NCBI GenBank assembly: GCA_907163375.1
Contig: CAJQUW010003073.1
Span: 260,501 to 324,500 of the forward strand
Length of the DNA stretch: 64,000 bases
Direction: 5' to 3'
Source of the DNA: Prostheceraeus crozeri
Taxonomy: Eukaryota; Platyhelminthes; Polycladida; Euryleptidae
The first letter of the stretch is position 1, and every line of letters begins with the position of its first letter. The notes below the pieces were generated by a model that did no database searches, had not been told where the DNA came from, and worked only from the letters and a program-made list of their open reading frames with translations. Positions 10,410-20,015 of this stretch are shown here, in pieces. Position numbers and translations under genes: made by a program.

Positions 10410-10589
10410 CTGAAAGAGAATGCAAGATTTATAAATTTTTAGTAATAAGTATATCATCACTCTTCAGTCACATCAATTAAAGTGTACATACAATGCGATG
10501 CAAAGTAATCATGATATAGAATTTTCTGCTTCAATGGTCATGTAGGGCGATGAATGGCCAAATAACTAAAGGAGAAGACGAATACTTAC
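10410..10589 (-). other. MRRF: 5' leader intron of the recycling factor gene
   Basis: On the minus strand CTGCAAGT/GTAAGTATTC at 10590/10589 is a near-consensus donor, and TGCATTCTCTTTCAG/ATG ends at 10410. The 180-base intron lies wholly in the leader, so the first exon (ending at 10590) is non-coding and the start codon is the first triplet of the next exon. Confidence 0.75.
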
Positions 10590-10890
10590 ACTTGCAGCTC
10601 CCCTAGACTGAACTTATCTTTTATTCAATAATGTTCACGTTCTGTCCCAAACGGATTATATGCGCCACTGTTTTGTCTCAATTGGCAACGTTTAAATTAC
10701 ATGTATTGATGAACTATAGAAACTCAGAATTCTTCATCTGCTATTGATAGAGCATTTCGTCCCAGGACTGGTCAGTGGACTTAAACTACATGTAAAATTG
10801 CTTCAGGGAAGTTATCTCCTCCAGAATGGATGAGATCGTTTAGGGAGGTGGACATCTTTTCGTCAAACTACGCCCCATGATTGGCTGTGA
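10590..10890 (-). promoter_or_regulatory. Probable promoter and first non-coding exon of the recycling factor gene
   Basis: The untranslated first exon ends at 10590. Its start is not visible. A CCAAT box (minus strand, 10884-10880, within CAGCCAATCATGGGGCG) stands about 290 bases above the donor, next to a short GC-richer stretch. No TATA box stands out. The assignment is inferred from position. Confidence 0.35.
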
Positions 10891-12294
10891 TCTCCAATCT
10901 GCGCTCTGATTTATCAACTAAATTTTTGAGCTTTTCGTGAAAAGAGTGAGCAGCAATTAATATGTAGGCCGATCGTGGCCAGGCAGCTGCAGTGTAGTCC
11001 AGTGCGGCAGAATCTTGAGAAAACCTAATCCAAGCATAATTCAGGAGGAAGAGTCGTGAAAAAATGATATAGCACACGTGGTTCTGTTTCCTTTGCGTTC
11101 ACCATACATCTAATTAAAAATCAATACTAGTAGAAAAATAAATGCTCAATAAATTGCCTAATTAATGTATAAATAGGCCATAATATCTGAATTAATGAAA
11201 AAATGTCACTGCCGCAGAACTAGGACGGGGGAGAATATTACAATTTCTACAGACATTTCCACTGTATTTTCTGGAATACATGTATCAAAGATTTGTAATA
11301 AAATCTTAGTAAATATTGTAGGGAGGTATGAACGCTAAGTATGTGACATGTATCACATGCATGTCATTTAATATTAGGAAAACATTTTATAGAATTTTTA
11401 AACTGTGTTCAGTCACCTGGGGTTGACATTACTCACTGAAACTATTCAACGTAAACGTATGCAAAGAATCAGTATCATATTAACAAAGGATTCCCACGAA
11501 CCGACTTTACATGCTTTTTCTTTAAAGAAAATAATATATTTTTGCATATATATTGTTCTATTAACTGGTCAATGAGAGCAAATTATGAGGATTTCAAAAG
11601 ATTCCTAAGAAGCAGACCTTTAAAATGTCATTTTATGTCTCACTAAAAATATAGCTCAATTCTCTCCTTCCCATAGATTGAGATGCCAGACCTTGTGAAT
11701 TTAGAATGGAGATTTAAACTGATAGTGTTGTCCCATTAGTGATAAAATGACATCATATAGTGTATATAGTGTAGGTACCCCAAGCATCTGATAATGTTCA
11801 TAAATTCATGATCTATAAAAAATATAACATTCATAAAAAATTCCTTTTGATTTTGAAACGCATAATCATAGTCTATAAAATCCAATCCGACTGAAACCAA
11901 TCTGCGCTTGTCTGTCGATTTCAAGTGATTGGTTTTAGTTCTGTGTCATATCCGGAGAAGTTTGGAATTGTGTACATCATTCGACTCTACAGGTTCCAAT
12001 CAAATCTATCGCGTCCTTTTCTTACTCAATCGTGTTTCAGGTGGATCAATATTGTGGAGCTTGTCCCTTCTCACATCGTTCATTGTGCCGGTTGTCTGAT
12101 GAGACTTACATCGGTTGGTGCGGCGACAATTTTCGTCATCGATTCGTGACGCAACACAGTTAACGCACTGTCAGAACAAGTGAAAGAAATATCTACGGTC
12201 TTTTAAGTGTACAGTGGTCGTGTGGTTGCAGTTGCAGTTCGATACCCAAGTTCGAGATCGGAAGGATTAACATTTTGCTGTCGATTTTGTGCAA
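10891..12294. other. Mostly featureless, ending in a probable LINE leader
   Basis: No supported gene. From about 11990 to 12294 the sequence is less AT-rich and leads straight into the ORF1-like start of the LINE, so it is probably that element's 5' untranslated region. The upstream boundary is not defined. Confidence 0.4.
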
Positions 12295-12465
12295 ATGTCT
12301 TCTGATAAAACAAGATCCAACTCGTCTGAAAGTGATACTGGTCAATTTGCCACAGTAACTGACATACAAAACATAGTCCAAACTTTAAAAGATGATTTAC
12401 TGAATTGGATAAAAGCAAATTTCCTTCGCTTACATTGCTGTGACAGAAAGCTGGCTCATTTATGA
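12295..12465 (+). pseudogene. LINE ORF1-like N-terminus
   Basis: 56-residue frame starting MSSDKTRSNSSESDTG and continuing VTDIQNIVQTLKDDLLNWIK, a serine-rich start followed by a short heptad-like helix, as in ORF1 proteins of CR1-group LINEs. It ends at 12463 after running into the endonuclease relic. The position, just before endonuclease sequence, supports the assignment. Confidence 0.5.
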
Positions 12466-12615
12466 TAAATGATTATACTATGTTCTGAGCGGATAGAAGT
12501 GGTCGCTCGGGTGGAAGAGTATTGCTTCAAAACTGTGCATATTGATGTTAATTTACCGCCGGACATCGAGGTTCTGGCAATATATCTTATCTTTCATACA
12601 TCAAATATATAGATT
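12425..12615 (+). pseudogene. LINE endonuclease relic
   Basis: AVTESWL (about 12437-12457), GRSGGRVLLQNC and HIDVNLPPDIEVLAIYL (about 12540-12590) match successive motifs of the APE-type endonuclease: the V-T-E-S-W core, the glycine-rich strand and a PPxIEVL segment. They lie in different frames with stops between them. Confidence 0.6.
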
Positions 12616-12831
12616 ATGTGTTTACACATTTCCACTGGTTTATCGTCAAGCTCATAGAACAGCATCTCAAAATTCTTGATTGGATTCTACGACAGTCTCT
12701 GCAACGATAACCCTGATCTGAATTTCAGTTTTTGTTGTGACTAATGATTTTAGCGTGTTTTTACTCAATCAATCATTCTTCTGGACAAATAAAATTGACG
12801 GTCCCACTAAAGGGAGCTCTTAAGTTAGACC

Positions 12832-12988
12832 ACATATGGACATCTGAAGATGTGTTATATCTACCGTGTATCCAAAGAAAGCTAGAATCGGTTCACCAAT
12901 GGGTTCTTCTGGTACACAGTGGCGAACCGATTATAGCTTTCTCTCTGGATTTACAGTAGATACAACACATCTTCAGATATCCATATGT
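12832..12988. repeat. Long hairpin inside the LINE
   Basis: Arms of about 67-69 bases (12832-12898 and 12920-12988) are reverse complements with a few mismatches around a 21-base loop. The outer ends are ACATATGGA / TCCATATGT. It shows no LINE similarity, so it is either a small foldback inserted into the LINE or a local inverted duplication. A transcript would fold into a precursor-like stem. Confidence 0.85.
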
Positions 12989-13038
12989 ATGTATCTTTCT
13001 ACCATCCTCTACCCCTCTTCACTGGTTGTGTACTTCAT

Positions 13039-13964
13039 GCTTTGAGATGTGTTCGTCTTCAGCCGTCAGCAGGTCCCGATGACATTCCTGCACGATTGCT
13101 ATTTGAGAGTGCCGATTTGATATATGCACACTTAGCGCACATTTTCAGCCCTAAATGAATTCTATGACCTTTCCCGAGCTATGGAAAAATACAAAGATTA
13201 CATTCATCCGGTTGAAAAGTGTCGACAAATTTCCCTTACTCTTATAGTGTCGAAAATGTTTGAGCGCATCGTTCTCAACTCGATGAAAGATTATTTAATG
13301 AAGTTACTGTATATGGGAATGATCAATTCGCTTTCAGACCTTTTGGATCAACAACCGGTGCCTTGATAAACATTCATGACTCTATAACATCTTTTATGGA
13401 TATTTCAACTTCAATTTCGATTAGTCACATGCTTGGACTTATCAGACGTTCGACAAAGTTCATAACAATACTCATTACTTATCTATGCCAATGTTGATTG
13501 AATAGTGGTGTTTTGAAGTGGTTGTGCTCTTTCTTCAACTCTCGCTGCCAAAGAATTTACATTGATGACTTTACTGGCTATGTGATTGACGCACCCAGTT
13601 GATTATCATCATAGAGCCCTCATCTGTTTGGTGCTTTCATGTCAACATGAAAGTGTCAATATGTGAGCCAAACACAAAACTTATCAATTTTGCTGACGTT
13701 CTTACTTTGGTGGAATCATTCAATGACGGAAGCGATCCTCCTGATTTCTTTGGAGAGTTTAATTAATTGGACAGACGCTTGCAAAATGAAGCTGAACTTA
13801 ACAAAATGCAAGCAAATGATCTTCAAATCGCGTCAGCTTCATCTGTTGCCCATGTTTTATGAAGATGTTGAAATTACAGACTCAATGAAAATCTTAGGTA
13901 TCACTATCTGTAATGATTTATCCTGGAATGAACACTTCTGTAATGTTGCAAGAACGGCATTTTG
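13039..13964 (+). pseudogene. LINE reverse transcriptase relic
   Basis: Fragments in shifting frames match successive reverse transcriptase blocks: SAGPDDIPARLLFESADLI (about 13067-13125), VEKCRQISLTLIVSKMFERIV (motif around the first catalytic blocks), GVLKWLCSFFNSRCQRIYI, LINFADVLTLVES (a decayed [FY]ADD box, second Asp changed to Val), and the thumb SLINWTDACKMKLNLTKCKQ...DSMKILGITICNDLSWNEHF. With the catalytic box altered and many stops present it is certainly inactive. Confidence 0.75.
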
Positions 13965-13972
13965 CCGTTCTT
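13950..13972. repeat. Perfect 10-bp-arm hairpin
   Basis: AAGAACGGCA and TGCCGTTCTT around a TTT loop, lying where the LINE similarity stops just before the nested insertion. It may be a scar of an earlier insertion or excision. Confidence 0.8.
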
Positions 13973-14012
13973 ATACACATACAGAATCGTCATATACACA
14001 TTTTACGTATCT

Positions 14013-15121
14013 CAGGGGTGAGCCGCCATGTTTGTATCTCTGACACATTTTGTCACATCTTGATAATCGAGATTTGTCACATTTTGTCACATACCGATGG
14101 GCGCAACTGTCACACTGTCACATACTCATTGACATAAAAGTCACATTTTGTCATCTGCCGGTGCGCAGAAGATTGGCAGTTATCAATTTTGCATTAAAGG
14201 ATGATTTTTTCAGAAGAGCATTTGACGTAATATTCATAAAATATATCAAACAGGGTTGTAACGGGACAAAATCGTAAAATCGTTAATTTATCAATTATTA
14301 CTAATTATCTTTATTTGTAAAGTTCCATGTGGGTGGTCTCCCTGGCACAGTAGCTAAGTGCTTGGCCTAGCGATCTTTCGGTCCAGACGTCGAGCCCCGA
14401 TAGTGTCATTGGCAGTAGTAAGGAAGAGCATCCGGACTAAAAAATCACAAGTCTCCAGATTAAAGTCTGACTTACGTCAGCACCGTCCTAGCCTTCAATA
14501 TGGGGGAGTAGCGACGTTAAAGCATCATTTCATTCCCATGGAGAATTGCCATTGAAGGTGTACAACATTTTCCGCGAGATTTGGTGTAATAGCGAAACAT
14601 AGCATGGGCAAAACCGGGACACATTTTACTTTGTTTAAAGTGAAACGATTGCACTCAAACCTTGTAGTCTTAACAATTGATTCTTTTTATAGTCTCGAAT
14701 TTATTTATGATTCATTACTTATGGCAAATATGATTGCATAGTAAACAATGTGAATTCACAGACCATATCATTTCACACAAAAGAGGAAAACTTCGTTTTC
14801 AGTGAATAAATGCCACTTGGTTTTATAGCGATCACTGTTACTTTTGTTCTGTATTCAGATCAGTGGTAAATATAAATACATGCGCGTGCATTAAAGGAAG
14901 TATACATTCGCAGTGATACAAATTATCATCAAAGAACGCAGGAACATTAGAATAAAGACCTCCTGGAAAAGGTGACCGCTACTTCATTCAAACGAAGTTA
15001 ATGCTCCTCTGTGACTTTGTTCATAATTTGTCAGAATATTTTTCCGTGAATTTGTCACATTTTATTTTGAGACGAAAATTTGTCATATATTGTCACGTTT
15101 TGTCACATCGGCCCACCCTTG
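14013..15121. mobile_element. Non-autonomous DNA element nested in the LINE
   Basis: The ends CAGGGGTGAGCCG and, in reverse, CAAGGGTGGGCCG form an imperfect inverted repeat. The direct repeat GTATCT stands immediately outside both (14007-14012 and 15122-15127). LINE similarity stops at the left and resumes at the right, which independently supports the boundaries. Both subterminal regions carry repeated GTCACATTTTGTCACAT-like motifs. CAGGGGTG ends are typical of hAT elements, but the visible duplication is 6 rather than 8 bases. It has no transposase and carries a SINE. Confidence 0.65.
14332..14537 (+). mobile_element. tRNA-derived SINE, copy 1
   Basis: The head GGTGGTCTCCCTGGCACAGT...CTAAGTGCTTGGCCTAG resembles a tRNA with an A-box-like TGGCACAGTAGC and a degenerate B-box region near 14380-14399. 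The body ends GTCAGCACCGTCCTAGCC, TATGGGGGAGTAGC, CGTTAAAGC, shared with the copies at 56950 and 60279. It lies within the DNA element at 14013-15121. No coding capacity. Confidence 0.75.
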
Positions 15122-15127
15122 GTATCT

Positions 15128-15444
15128 TGAATATTTTGTGCCACAGCAAGCATGTATTCACGTCTTTCACGGAATTATGATGTCTATTGTCTATGCCACT
15201 TTATGCAAATCCTCTTTTTGGTGATTTCATTCAACCTGTTGTAAAGATGGTTGAAAGAGTTATCAGGCAGGCCCACAAAATAATCTGTGATATTGATTGC
15301 GATTGTTTGGTAATGCCTGATTTCGCTTTATGCCACGAACGTCTTGTGCTTGAATATTCTCGGCAATATGATCATCCATCTCATCCGTTACACTGCCTGA
15401 TTGCTGCCAGCCTCCTTAATTCGGGTCATTTTCGCCTTCCCTAA
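15128..15444 (+). pseudogene. LINE reverse transcriptase C-terminal relic
   Basis: The open frame at 15187-15444 reads VVKMVERVIRQAHKIIC, CHERLVLEYSRQ and HPSHPLHCL, the region following the thumb in CR1-group proteins. It is preceded from 15128 by a YFVPQQA..HVFHGIMMSIVYA segment in another frame. It continues the relic at 13039-13964 across the nested insertion. Confidence 0.7.
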
Positions 15445-15664
15445 CTTTAGAGGCATGTCGCTCAAGATCCGTTCTTCCATACGCATGTCGCCTTTTTAAT
15501 TCTAAATTATAGTAATAATTCAAAGTCTTCTGTGAGTGATTTACAATTGTATTTCAAGGCTACATTTTTATTAATTTTCTTGCATGATTTTTTCTTTTGA
15601 TATTTGTGAATCAAGCATGCACTTGTGATTTCCGCTACTTTCAATAAAGAATATTACTATTATT

Positions 15665-16155
15665 AAAATACATTTTGTATTCGTACTCCCAATGCATTTC
15701 ATGAATAAAAACGTGCAAATTCATGACGACTCATGCTGCAAGTAATTCCTCTTAGGTCGCAAATGAAATACCCTTGTTGAAAAGTTTAACCTGCCGACTA
15801 AAACTGTCGTGAAAAAACTTGCTTTACAGCCAATATTTCGAGCTGTTGTGAAAATAAATACGAGTTTCTTCTTCCCTTTAATAAATTTTCTTGCAGTCCT
15901 AAAATTGCAGTTTATAGACTTACTTATACAGTCTTAATAGTCCGCTATTGGCGGAGAAAAAACATTTAAGATAAGGAGATGAAGTGCAATTTCAGAGCTT
16001 AATATGTATATGTGCATCGAGGGTTTTTTTGACCATCAACGATCTTGATATTCAATTATCTAGGGAGATAATTGAACCCAGTTATGATGCACATAACTGA
16101 ATCAAAGTGTGCAGATTGTCTAAATCCATTCATCTACAGTAATACTCGTAGTCAG
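15665..16155. other. No feature recognised
   Basis: AT-rich spacer between the LINE tail and the foldback. I see nothing supportable. Confidence 0.4.
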
Positions 16156-16854
16156 GCAGCCAGAACGAGTTTCTGCAGGGAACGAGGCCGAAAGTGAGAC
16201 TTTCACAGAATGATGTACACCCTATACCTACTACGAATCGGCACGTCTGCCGAGTTCTAGTGAGTTCCTCTTCTTGTCAGACAGGATCAAAGAAAAACAA
16301 ATGTAAATCCAATGGGACGCAGATTGCAGTTTTGGTTAAAATGGATTTTTCTATGTTTTCTCTGATTAAACGAGAAGTACTAAGCCCAGAGTCATAATTT
16401 TTGGCATGGAAAGTCTTCAGGTCAATTCCTTCCATGTTCATGCACCCCTGTCCATAAAGCTAGACACTTTTAGATTTGGCGAGCCACTTAATGTCGGCAA
16501 CCACCAACATGTTGGCCCATTTCATCCGCATTGAACTACATTCTCACATACATTGCCGATCAGAAGCATGATAATAGCACATGCACATCATAGGAAATGA
16601 CCTGAAGACATTCCATGACAAAAATTATGACTCTTTTCTAGTTGATAAGTGAAAGCATGGAAAATTCCATTTTAGCCAAAATTTGCAATCTGCGTCCTAT
16701 TGGATTTACAAGTGTTTTTCTTTGATCGTGTCTGACAAGAAGAGGAACTCACTAGAACTCGGCAGACGTGCCGATTCGTAGTAGGCACAGGGTGCACATC
16801 ATTCTGAAAGTCTCACTTTCGGCCTCGTTCCCTGCAGAAACTCGTTCTGGCTGC
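16156..16854. repeat. 700-bp foldback with arms of about 280 bp
   Basis: The left arm (16156 to about 16446) and the right arm (about 16577-16854) are reverse complements with scattered mismatches around a loop of about 130 bases. The outer ends are GCAGCCAGAACGAGTTTCTG and its complement. Internal landmarks present on both arms include GGCACGTCTGCCGAGTTCTA and CAATCTGCGTCC in reverse. No target duplication or transposase is visible. It lies directly upstream of the plus-strand terminal exon at 16924, so within its last intron if that gene is real. Confidence 0.88.
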
Positions 16855-16923
16855 AGGGATATAAAGCCCAGTTAGTGAGTGGTATTTGTGGGCGCATAAA
16901 TAGCGCGGTTCTGTTTCCCACAG

Positions 16924-17061
16924 GAATTAGCTCACTCCATGATGTTCTTGCTGCACGAACGTCGGGCGTTTGTACATAAGCTTTTATTCAAGGAACGCAG
17001 TAGTGAAAAACTCATTGCTGTTTCTGCCCAACGTTTAAAATCCAGAATTCTAGAAAAATAG
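16924..17061 (+). CDS. Candidate terminal exon, unknown protein
   Basis: A strong acceptor (TTCTGTTTCCCACAG) is followed by a frame open for 45 codons to TAG. It contains ELAHSMMFLLHERRAFVHKL and ERSSEKLIAVSAQRLKSR. The basic, helix-prone composition differs from the surrounding noise. AATAAA follows at 17127-17132, so acceptor, frame, stop and polyadenylation signal are all consistent with a last exon. I cannot name the protein. Its upstream exons were not found. Confidence 0.45.
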   Translation, partial: ELAHSMMFLLHERRAFVHKLLFKERSSEKLIAVSAQRLKSRILEK

Positions 17062-17126
17062 TAGTTGTTCAATCTTTGGGCTTAGGTTTTTACAGAGATA
17101 GTTGACTTACTAATAGTTGCATCAGA

Positions 17127-17132
17127 AATAAA
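17127..17132 (+). terminator. Polyadenylation signal
   Basis: AATAAA 66 bases after the stop codon at 17061, in ATCAGAAATAAATGCAAATAA. It supports the preceding terminal exon but is a common sequence in AT-rich DNA. Confidence 0.4.
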
Positions 17133-17443
17133 TGCAAATAAGAGATTGTCTAAATAATAGAAAATTAGTCGTGAAAATGATAAAATACTCTTTTGCTGGT
17201 TGCTTATTAAGACCTTTGAGTGCGTATCACTGAAATATGAGGGCGACTCCCGAGGTTCAACAAAGCACCCCAGCTGGCTGCAAAGGATTGCTACTGAGCT
17301 AGGCCGACACTTTGTTTCTAATGCTTATAGAAAATAGCTTATTTTGTAATAAGTTGACAAAATATTAAGTAAAACACTTCCTGTATTCCGTCGGAAAATA
17401 ACACTGAGACAGGTACCAGAACAAATATAATAAAAATACTAAC

Positions 17444-17640
17444 GGCGCTGTGGCCTTGTGTGGAGTGTATGCTCTGCGTCTGAAAAACTAGGGTTCAAGC
17501 CTTGGTCGGGTCAAACATAGGACTTTTAAAGTCGCTCGCCTAATGTGCTACCAAGTGTAAATTTGGCTCATATTTTCATGTAGCGCATTGATTTTATCTA
17601 ATGCGGCTTTTTAAGGTCATATTAACATTCTATCCGTACA
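17444..17640 (+). mobile_element. Second tRNA-derived SINE-like repeat
   Basis: GGCGCTGTGGCCTTGTGTGG supplies an A-box-like block (17451-17463) and GGTTCAAGCC (17492-17501) a good B box at tRNA-like spacing. The head sequence differs from the other SINE family. The 3' boundary is uncertain. It does not fold as an intact tRNA as far as I can judge. Confidence 0.5.
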
Positions 17641-18240
17641 AATTCGTTTCATTTTAGAAATTGATACATCTGATGCATTGTGGCCATTCCTGGTTTAATC
17701 ACTGAAGAAAAATTGTTGCTACTGGCTGCACAGGAATTCTTTGATAATTGCAACACCCGATATTTCGGCTTTTCTTGTCAAGGATTAACTACAGACTACA
17801 ATTGACCCGCAACGAAGAAGGCAGAAACATCGAGTGTCACAATTACTTCAATGCTCTTGTGAACCCAATGGCAGATTTTTTTCGATTTTAGAAATTTGTT
17901 TCCGAAAACTTGTGACCGGAAGTAGAAATTTGATTTCTTGATTAAACACTAGCACTCATCACAGCAAGTATCACTGATGCACAACGAAATAAATTTTCAT
18001 TGACATTCGTGGTGTTGTAAATCCAATTGTTCCAGGTGGAGTGCATGAAATCTAGGTCGAGTCAATATTTTGAGTTAAAAATAGTTACACTACCTTCTTC
18101 CTCAGAACTTCGCGGCTTTGAATTATAGTGGAAGACAGTATAGGAGCAGACAACAAGCAAGCTGGAATGCTCACTGCGACTAGCAACAGTCTAGTTCAAT
18201 GATAACATTGCTAAGGAAGCACTTCCAAGACTTCATTGCA
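17641..18240. other. No feature recognised
   Basis: A possible micro-exon near 18093 on the minus strand was judged too weak. Nothing else is visible. Confidence 0.35.
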
Positions 18241-18243
18241 CCT

Positions 18244-18295
18244 ACGAACGGGTACAGTGGTTAAGTGCTAGCAGTGATCCTTTGGTCAAGATGTG
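18244..18295 (+). mobile_element. SINE head fragment
   Basis: GGGTACAGTGGTTAAGTGCTA followed by GTGATCCTTTGGTCAAGATGTG matches the tRNA-like head of the main SINE family. The body is absent. Confidence 0.4.
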
Positions 18296-18375
18296 GATCC
18301 AATTCAATTCAATGCAATCAAAAACTACATATTTTAAACTAGGTAATTATTGTAGATTCATTATAGGTAGGTACT

Positions 18376-18502
18376 TAGGGCTCCTACAGGATCAACCGGA
18401 TCAGATCAGTACTATGATCCGGATCCGATCCGGTAAATTAAAGTTGTGATCCGGATCCGTCACGGTACCACCGGATCGGATCATGATCCGTTCGGAGCCC
18501 TA
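18376..18502. mobile_element. 127-bp hAT-type MITE with 8-bp target duplication
   Basis: TAGGGCTCC at 18376 and its reverse complement ending at 18502 are the termini. TAGGTACT stands directly outside both (18368-18375 and 18503-18510). The interior consists almost entirely of GATCCGGATC-type palindromic words, so it could fold on itself. An exact 8-bp duplication fits hAT insertion. It is too short to encode anything. Confidence 0.88.
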
Positions 18503-18782
18503 TAGGTACTGCAAAGGAATGTATGTTTGAAGAATAGAGCCTTGCCAGTAAGCTCCAACACGTGAATGCAAGCAAAGATCCCACGAGCAAGGTTAAGTTT
18601 TGTACGGATAATGGTGAAAATGCTGAAAAGAAAATTGTCTTCGGTACTTGGTCAGAAGTTACATGTAGGCCTACATGATCATGTATTAACTACATAGACT
18701 GATCAGTCAGCAAGTAGTCACTCCGTAAACAGATGATTTCACGCCCGGTATTAACAAGTCTCAAATTTTCTCGTTTCGCAGA

Positions 18783-18925
18783 TCATGGATAACTATATTT
18801 CTGAATTTCCGCCTTATCAGCTGTAGACTTCAGTTCCGCCGGACTAACTGTGGCTGTGAGACGCAGAGCAACATTTCCTGATGACACTGCTGTGAACGAA
18901 CTTCCTGCAGTAGGTTGCTCCAAAT
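18783..18925 (-). CDS. Candidate terminal exon, unknown protein
   Basis: On the minus strand TACTTTATCTTCAG is a good acceptor. One frame is open for 46 codons after two split-codon bases and ends in TGA at 18785-18783. It reads LEQPTAGSSFTAVSSGNVAL, TATVSPAELKSTADKAEIQK and ends YSYP. The Ser/Thr/Ala-rich composition and comparatively high GC look coding. Function unknown. The upstream exons were not identified. A candidate 43-base segment near 20421-20463 was rejected as too short. Confidence 0.5.
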
Positions 18926-19306
18926 CTGAAGATAAAGTATCATGCAGAAGTCACTCATACTCATGCGAATATACTACTTATCTGCCATAGATTTTCATGC
19001 TAAGTGTACTCTAGGCACAGTTGCGGGTACCCACAGCCGGATACGGTCGACTACGGGTTCATAAATATTTTCACGCGGGTGCGAGTGAAAAAATGGTTAA
19101 TCCGCAAGGGTCTACTGAAGTGTGCTATTGTTCACATCTAAAAGTTGAAAATAGTGCAGTGGATTTCAGATTGAATTTAATATCGCTCTTGAAAATAAGT
19201 CAACGATTACAAATTCACGAGCAAAAGAAATTATACACGAAAACTATTACAGAACGGCATTCCATCTACAATATGTTGCCATTTTAAGAGCAAGAATGTA
19301 CATTCC
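18926..19306. other. No feature recognised
   Basis: Upstream flank of the minus-strand exon. An open frame at 19021-19287 has no domain or splice support. Confidence 0.35.
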
Positions 19307-19314
19307 CTCTACTT

Positions 19315-20007
19315 CAGTGGTTCCCAACCTTGTATAATTTGTTACCCATACTATTCTTTGAAATTGTCCCATTACTTCACATAGGACTAACATCACTATC
19401 AAATTTTTAGGTTTATAATATTATTTCAATTTTTTCATTATTTCAATAGTTTCAAACTTGTTGATAGAAATGATAATAGATAAGCCACTTGAAATATCCC
19501 AAAAATATTCAACTTAAAACGGAAGATAAGATGATTAATTAGACTAATTTGTTTGCTTCAAGTAGCTAGCCAAGCTCATTAATATGAGCGAATAAAAACG
19601 AGTACAGTACATGTAATCAACAATGTTATGAAAGGTTGGTTTGAATGAGAACGTTGGGCTTGTTTCTCCTGCGCCAGTCTTTCAATCCTATGCTACGTCC
19701 CACTGAGAGCTAGCCTTGTATCGTTAGTTATTTCCAATCGATTCCTTTTCTTGTATTTCATGTCCATGACAGTAGAAAACTGTAGGTTTGCTCAGCCAGC
19801 TAATGAAATCGTGCATAGAGAATCCTCTATGCTATGAATCGTGTATCTTTGTATCTAAACGCGGAACATGAAAAAGAGAAGTACACATTACCACATTGCC
19901 ACAAGTGAACATCCTATACGAACATAGTCTAAAATCTGCATAAATTGTAAGGAGTTCCCATTGCCCCGAAAAAAATTGGCGGATTACCCCTAGGTTGGGA
20001 ACCACTG
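19315..20007. mobile_element. 693-bp non-autonomous hAT element
   Basis: CAGTGGTTCCCAACCT at the left end is repeated in reverse at the right end (AGGTTGGGAACCACTG to 20007). The 8-bp CTCTACTT flanks both sides (19307-19314 and 20008-20015). CAGTGGTTCCCAACC is a classic hAT terminus. No transposase similarity is visible inside. Confidence 0.92.
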
Positions 20008-20015
20008 CTCTACTT

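Larger units (their letters stand above)
12295..15664 (+). mobile_element. Degenerate CR1/Jockey-group LINE, split by later insertions
   Basis: In order along the plus strand: an ORF1-like start, an endonuclease relic, reverse transcriptase fragments in several frames, a C-terminal domain, and a 3' end with AATAAAG followed by (ATT)n at about 15645-15664. ORF1 jumps to the endonuclease at about 12420, so a large internal deletion is inferred. The reverse transcriptase is separated from its C-terminus by the DNA element at 14013-15121. Many stops and frameshifts show an old, inactive copy. Confidence 0.8.

Noticed and set aside
14332..14400. Functional tRNA gene
   Set aside because: A and B boxes are degenerate and the sequence continues into a repeated SINE body, so it is a tRNA-derived SINE head.
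16194..16397. Open frame in the left arm of the foldback
   Set aside because: The same sequence recurs inverted in the right arm with stops. No domain was recognised.
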